64,000 nucleotides of DNA from Byssochlamys sp. IMV 00236 (lineage: Eukaryota; Ascomycota; Eurotiomycetes; Eurotiales; Thermoascaceae): contig MSJH02000840.1 of NCBI GenBank assembly GCA_001931875.2, positions 496,001-560,000 of the forward strand, read 5' to 3'. The notes beneath the pieces were generated by a model, which saw only the letters and a list, made by a program, of their open reading frames with translations, did not search any database and was not told the origin of the DNA. This document shows positions 59,160 to 64,000 of the stretch, in pieces. Each line of letters starts with the position of its first letter. The first letter of the stretch is position 1. The position numbers were made by a program, and so were the translations under genes.

Positions 59160-59860
59160 GAGAGAATGGTCTATTCAAGTAGCCAGTTTGATCATATGAT
59201 GAGCTCCCTTGCCAATGGTCGGTCGGAATGGTATATCGCGGAGCGCGAGCGAAGCGATAACTAAATGAGCTCGGCTTCCAAATCACTAGCGGGAGCCTGA
59301 GCTCTTCTTATTGGTTTTTGAAAGTTGTGGGCAACATGTGATTCACCGCTTCCTTGTTGACAGAGGAGCAGAAAGCCAGGATAGGAGGAATCTTAGGATC
59401 CGAACTGGCTATATAGTTGGTGTTAGGCTTGCCACGATGGTTCAGGCCCAGCTTGCGGCAGGTCTTGATTCATCGGCCATCCATTAGCTCTAGCTCCAGT
59501 AAGGAACTTATAGCGTAAGCATGGGGAACGGGTTGTTTGAGAGCTGCATGTGCCGCTTCGTTTCTGATGCTTGTTGTAATAATGTCTAGCAGAACGCTTT
59601 TATATTCTTGGCTCTAGACATACTTACGAGGAACATCAACCACATAGTTATCACCTCAATGCAAATGCATATGAAAACACCTTAGGCCCTTGTGTAGAGC
59701 TGTATAAAAAAATACCACATCACACACCAAAACCATGCCAATAATAGAGATATATAGAACCGAAAAGAAAGGCAATTACAAAAAGCTGAGTCCCGGACAC
59801 CTCTCGATAAGAAGACAGTAGGTAGTTTTATCAATATATCCGCCAGCATCTCCATCAACT
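59160..59860. other. Spacer between the kinase cluster and tRNA-Arg
   Basis: No gene seen. Confidence 0.55.
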
Positions 59861-59932
59861 GGCCTGCTGGCCCAATGGCAAGGCGCTTGACTACGAATCA
59901 AGAGATTGCAGGTTCGATCCCTGCGTAGGTCA
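59861..59932 (+). tRNA. tRNA-Arg(ACG)
   Basis: 72-nt cloverleaf without intron. Acceptor GGCCTGC pairs with GTAGGTC (G-U allowed), discriminator A; anticodon stem CTTGA/TCAAG around the loop CTACGAA, anticodon ACG (read as ICG) for Arg; T arm TGCAG-GTTCGAT-CCCTGCG region with the B box GGTTCGATCC. A T run at 59943-59949 is the Pol III terminator. Confidence 0.92.
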
Positions 59933-60686
59933 TTTGAAATTACTTTTTTGCCTTTTCGACTTTTTTTGCCTCTATGACAAAAAATATATGTTGCGTTGTG
60001 GGTCGATACTTGTATGTGTGGAGCTTCCGGGAAACGTTCGGCGCGCCGGAACAAGAAATTGGCAGCTTCGGCATACCGATAACGACTGTAGTTATTCCTT
60101 AGGCTTACGAAGTGCTAGGAGAATAATAATAATAATAAGTCTTGCCTTTAATAATAGTCATGGTAATATATTGAGTATCTCCTACTTCTAGCTATATCTA
60201 GGAACTATATCATCCTGCTAGCCAGCCAGCCGTTTGTGGCAGTGGATATCGGCGTACCTCCTCGAAGGCTGGTATCCATGTTGAAATCTAGAATTCCTAC
60301 TCATTTTAACAGTCCTCAACGATCTCCCTGCTGGCTTAAGACATACCGTAGAAATAAAGGAAATGTACTCTACATCTTCGTCGGGTGGAGTGTACGGCGT
60401 CTGAAACCAGATAATCTCTCCTCGATTCTTGAAACAGAAGATTGTACTTTTGATCCATCTAAGTAGATTTTAATTCTGCTCTGTATTAATTTTACAATCT
60501 TAAACCGTGGGTATAGGCATCATATATCAGTTACCTAGGCATTGCTGGCGAACACTATGTGATAAGTTGGATATCTTGGCGGACTGCCTGCTTGTGTGGC
60601 CCGAGCTCTCTCATCCCGGAACTCTGCTCTGCCCACTCAAAGCGCAGCTAATTGCTGAAGCTGCGAACACTGACATCAATGTCTCC
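59933..60686. other. Spacer after tRNA-Arg
   Basis: Pol III terminator at 59943-59949, an AAT repeat at 60121-60137, and the 5' region of the next gene. The plus-strand open frame beginning at 60507 continues into that gene. Confidence 0.55.
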
Positions 60687-62368
60687 ATGTCATTGATATT
60701 CGGCCACAGTCTGGGGCTCGCAGCCGCGAGACCAGCTATTATCCGAAGATGCCTCAAACTGGCTTCGGCCAATGTCCGACAAGGTGTCGCAATTGACTGT
60801 TCATCGACTTTTCCGCGGGCATTTAGCTCCATCTCGAGAAGAGCAGAGCAATCAAGCGCCCCAACACACTCTGCCCCCATCGCCATTTCTTGGCTCACGA
60901 AGACGCCCCACGAGGTGGTGAGTGATGTGCGACCGGATATATTTGACTAGCTAACAATGCGAAATGGTCCAAGACACAAGATGAAGTCCTCCGTCACCTT
61001 CCCCCGGTTCCTTCCTCCGACAAAACAGACAGAGTCCCTATCCTCTTGGTCACACCAGCATTTGCTCCGTGGATTGGACCAGGAAATACGTTCCTCGATG
61101 AACTCATGAACAAGCTGTTCATAGACAAGTCAGATAATCTACGACGGAGTCCTCGTCACGCAGTTGCAGCAATTGTAGATAAACTACCTGACCCGCGCGA
61201 CGAAGTCGCCGACCTGCTAGGGTCAGAAGGTCTATCACTATTGCTAGCCCAGACTGAAGACGTGGCAGGGAAGGCCGCCAGAGCCTCCCGACTGAAGAGC
61301 ACGGACAAGGATGAACCTTCTTTCATATATTCTGTGAAGCCCATACGCTCAGCCACCGCATCATATGAAGTTGGTTTGCGCTTAGCAAACACTATATTCC
61401 TCAATGGGAAGGATAGGACTATGTTCGGGATGCGCTGGGAATACAAGTCCGATCACGGGAGGTTCTGTCTAAGTCAGAGTAGTGATCTCTCTAACTGCAC
61501 AGTCACATCTGCGGGAGAGCGCATCCAGACCTCTTTGGGCGTTTCGCTTTCCCCGGTGGGCCAACGTCGAAAGGTCATGTCTAGTCTGGGGAATATCCTC
61601 CGTCAAGTGTCGAAGTCAACAGATGGAAAGTCGAATGACGCAATGCCAGCGTCGTCTGAATTGGAGAAAGAGCTTCCAAGGTATGTAGAGGAACATGCAC
61701 TCGACCAGAGGGTTTCTGTATGGGCGTTGGTCGAAAATCCCGACCGTGTTCTATCGACTAACGTGTTCGATTCGAACCATGTCCTGAATGCCATCTCCAA
61801 TGGCAGCAAGCTTCATCGGGTGATGAGCGGCGGTGGAGGATGGGGGAAGAAGCAAGGTTTACTCTCTTTGGACCCTGAAACCACGTTTGCCGATACTACA
61901 CCGTACGGCGGCTTATTTCCTATCGATGAGCTGCTTGGTTATGGAGACGCAGACTCACTGTCGGAAAAGTTGCAAGGCTTTCCAAAGTCGTTCGAAAAGC
62001 TTGCCTACGGAGATGACCTGTCCGCTCTTTCCCAGGTCGCAAGTGAGGGCGATTTCATCCAGTTTTACGCTTCAATGGCCCCGAAAGCTCGAAAGGACAG
62101 CGCCTCTGGTGATTTTAGTAACTCCGGGGAAGGGACTTGCTGTCGTTTTGGCGTCATCCCACCAGCGGAGACAGCAGAGGCAATTGCTGACACCAGCGAT
62201 GGACACTCGAAAGACATTGTCATGCTGCCCAACTATTTTGGCGCACTGACTGAGAAAGCCATCACCTATTCCCAACCTATTGGCGGTGAGAAGCCGCTGA
62301 ACAACTCTGGTCAGAATCGCACCAAGTTGGATATTCCAGGCTGCCGAGTGCAACTTCTAATTGTGTAG
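60687..62368 (+). CDS. Conserved fungal protein with mitochondrial-type leader, unknown function
   Basis: Two exons, 60687-60917 and 60974-62368, with a 56-nt intron (GTGAGT, CTAAC branch point at about 60951-60955, AAG acceptor); 541 aa. The joined frame reads TPHEV/TQDEVLRHLPPVP. The first 70 residues are rich in Arg, Ala and Ser with hardly any acidic residues (RRCLKLASANVRQG, PRAFSSISRRAEQ), a convincing mitochondrial presequence. Mature features include the conserved-looking PILLVTPAFAPWIGPGNTFLD, TMFGMRWEYKSDHGRFCLSQ, VSLSPVGQRRKVMSS and, toward the C-terminus, RVMSGGGGWGKKQGLLSLDP, a glycine-rich element. The upstream frame stays open to 60507, so the start could lie earlier. I cannot assign a family with confidence. 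Confidence 0.75.
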
Positions 62369-62915
62369 GCTACGGGAATGAAGAAATGTGGAGTTTGGGG
62401 TATCAATGTACAGTACATATTGTTTACGAGAGTGGAAAAAGGCTGTCTCTTTAGCTGATTAGGATCAGACAGTATGGGTGCTTCGGTAGATCTCTGCCGC
62501 CATATAAGAAAAAAAAAGGTATCATAAAACATAACCAGTGAACATCACTAGAGGACAACCAAATGATAAATGCTTGAAATAAGAAACTGTATCGTTGTCA
62601 TGAGAGATGAACTGCTGTTGGAGCGGTAGATATGGCATCGATGTTGTTGACGTGCCGGGAAGCTGACGCCGCTGATCGGTCGCGCCAAGCCCACGTGACC
62701 GAGACGGCAGCTGGGCAAGCCAGCCTTGGATCTCCCCGACGCAACAACGAGCGTCTTCGTCCTCGACCTCATCTCCGTCTCCAACCACCAGCCACATCTT
62801 CATCGGTACTGTCGCGATCGCACCAGCGGCTTTGTTCCTTGCATCTCGCTTATCATCATTCCCTCAGAGCTGTTGATCGGTGATATCGACCCGTATCGGT
62901 CCTCTATCCCTTAAA
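62369..62915. promoter_or_regulatory. Spacer and vma3 promoter
   Basis: Includes a GC-richer region (62640-62800) with CCACGTGACC (an E-box-like CACGTG at 62692-62697) about 220 bp before the vma3 start. CACGTG is bound by bHLH factors in fungi. Confidence 0.45.
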
Positions 62916-63886
62916 ATGTCCTCGGATCTCTGGTAAGCTGTCACTCTCCCCAGGTGCACGACCGTCGTTAGCGCCAATACCTCAGTGCAGCATGAAGCTG
63001 CTGTTGGAAGTTTCCTAATTAATGATCGTATACTAACAATCTTCTTCAATTAGTCCCGTTTATGCGGTAGGTTATCCTTCAACCGTCCACGCATTGCCCT
63101 TGACGCGAGCTCTCCGATGGCAACCGGCTCTACGGCTCAGCCAGAGCACACTCGCCCATCACCCCCTCTACGTTATATGCGAACAGATGACTGATGACTG
63201 AGAAAATAGCCCTTCTTCGGCGCCCTGGGCTGCACCTCTGCTATCGTCTTCACTTGCTTCGGTGCTGCCTATGGAACCGCTAAGGCTGGTGTCGGTGTCT
63301 GCGGCATGGCCGTCCTGAGACCCGACCTGATCGTTAAGAGTATGTCGGATACGTTGTTCTATCTCAGCCATATGATAGAAACCAGATGGATGGCAAGCTC
63401 TGGAGAGTGGATTGGCTGACCATCATCACAGACATTGTCCCCATTGTCATGGCTGGTATCATTGGTATCTATGGTCTGGTCGTTTCCGTGTTGATTGCGA
63501 ACGACTTGACGCAAAAGGTTTCGCTGTACGCTGGTTTCATCCAGCTGGGAGCTGGTCTCGCAGTCGGTCTTGCTGGTATGGCGGCTGGGTATGTCAATGA
63601 TCGAAACTCCGCAAAGTTCCAGTGCTATTTAAGCTAACAATCTGGCCTTAACCAGTTTCGCTATTGGTATTGTTGGTGATGCTGGTGTCCGTGGAACTGC
63701 GCAGCAACCTAGACTCTATGTCGGAATGATCCTGATTCTCATTTTCGCTGAAGTCTTGGGTACGTTTACCATCTATCTGACTTAGCTGGTCCATTATCCA
63801 TGGTCTCTCTAACTTCTTCCACAGGTCTTTACGGTCTTATTGTCGCCCTTCTGATGAACTCCCGTACCAAGGAAGCCGTGTGCTAA
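62916..63886 (+). CDS. vma3: V-type H+-ATPase proteolipid subunit c (Vma3)
   Basis: Six exons: 62916-62932, 63054-63066, 63210-63339, 63432-63588, 63656-63759 and 63825-63886; joined frame 160 aa, exactly the family length. Four transmembrane helices: start MSSDLCPVYA then [77 protein letters not shown]; and the last helix [18 protein letters not shown] with the essential proton-carrying Glu (IFAEVLG). It forms the c-ring of the vacuolar ATPase. The sequence is closer to Vma3 than to Vma11 (c') or Vma16, judged by length and the C-terminal KEAVC. The first two coding exons are only 17 and 13 nt. Confidence 0.95.
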
Positions 63887-64000
63887 ACGGGAAATAACCC
63901 CTGCTACGGGAAAGGGCATAGTGAGGTATGCCGCCTCTGGTTAACCAGCCGAACGGAATCGCCTTGCCATGTCCATGTCCCTTTTAGTTTTTCGTACCCG

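Noticed and set aside
1..64000. CRISPR arrays, bacterial-type operons, riboswitches
   Set aside because: The sequence is a eukaryotic nuclear genome with spliceosomal introns; no direct-repeat/spacer pattern or operon structure seen.

Overview
The window comes from a filamentous ascomycete, most likely a Eurotiales mould (Aspergillus or Penicillium-like). Reasons: genes are spaced 0.3-3 kb apart, most carry one to five short introns (about 45-240 nt) with GTANGT donors and CTAAC-type branch points, and the gene families are Pezizomycotina types (CFEM receptor-like protein, SRPK-like kinase expansion, OTT_1508-type deaminase, D-mandelate dehydrogenase-like enzyme). A species cannot be fixed from sequence reading alone. 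A run of N (35729-35834) marks a scaffold gap.

1-12 kb: the 3' part of an APH-type phosphotransferase gene; the splicing factor gene cwf19 and the GTPase gene gpn1, diverging from a 299-bp shared promoter; a sugar O-acetyltransferase; a small four-helix membrane protein; a possible tiny gene; and a kinase-like gene that seems to carry a frameshift. 12-21 kb: a Gln/Gly-rich protein with a basic domain, an omega-class glutathione transferase with a possible mitochondrial leader, a SUZ-domain protein, a small acidic protein and a large disordered basic protein with an MluI-box (ACGCGT) upstream. 21.2-24.7 kb: 3.6 kb of AT-rich, microsatellite-rich DNA without genes.

24.7-31 kb: an aldo-keto reductase and a class IIA HAD phosphatase, separated by 1.5 kb. 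31-36.4 kb is an accessory-looking island: a broken SNF2 helicase N-terminal fragment, an intact OTT_1508-like nucleic-acid deaminase gene, a decayed unknown gene, the 3' half of a tRNA and the assembly gap. 36.4-51.4 kb is ordinary housekeeping sequence: pmp3 (57 aa, three exons), a CFEM membrane protein, a His-rich zinc-knuckle protein, a 2-hydroxyacid dehydrogenase, a UBAC2/Dsc2-type rhomboid-like protein, the TFIIH subunit tfb1 and an F-box/LRR protein.

51.3-60 kb is a second accessory block: three kinase genes on the same strand (two SRPK-like paralogues with an unrelated kinase-fold gene between them), followed by a tRNA-Arg(ACG). One of the SRPK-like copies carries a one-base frameshift. 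The window closes with a conserved protein of unknown function that has a mitochondrial-type leader, and the six-exon V-ATPase proteolipid gene vma3.

The genes are individually regulated eukaryotic units, not operons. I see no biosynthetic cluster. The most interesting content is in the two accessory islands (deaminase plus SNF2 relic; kinase trio) and in several conserved proteins whose family I cannot name. All splice sites were read by eye from GT/AG signals, reading-frame phase and family similarity.
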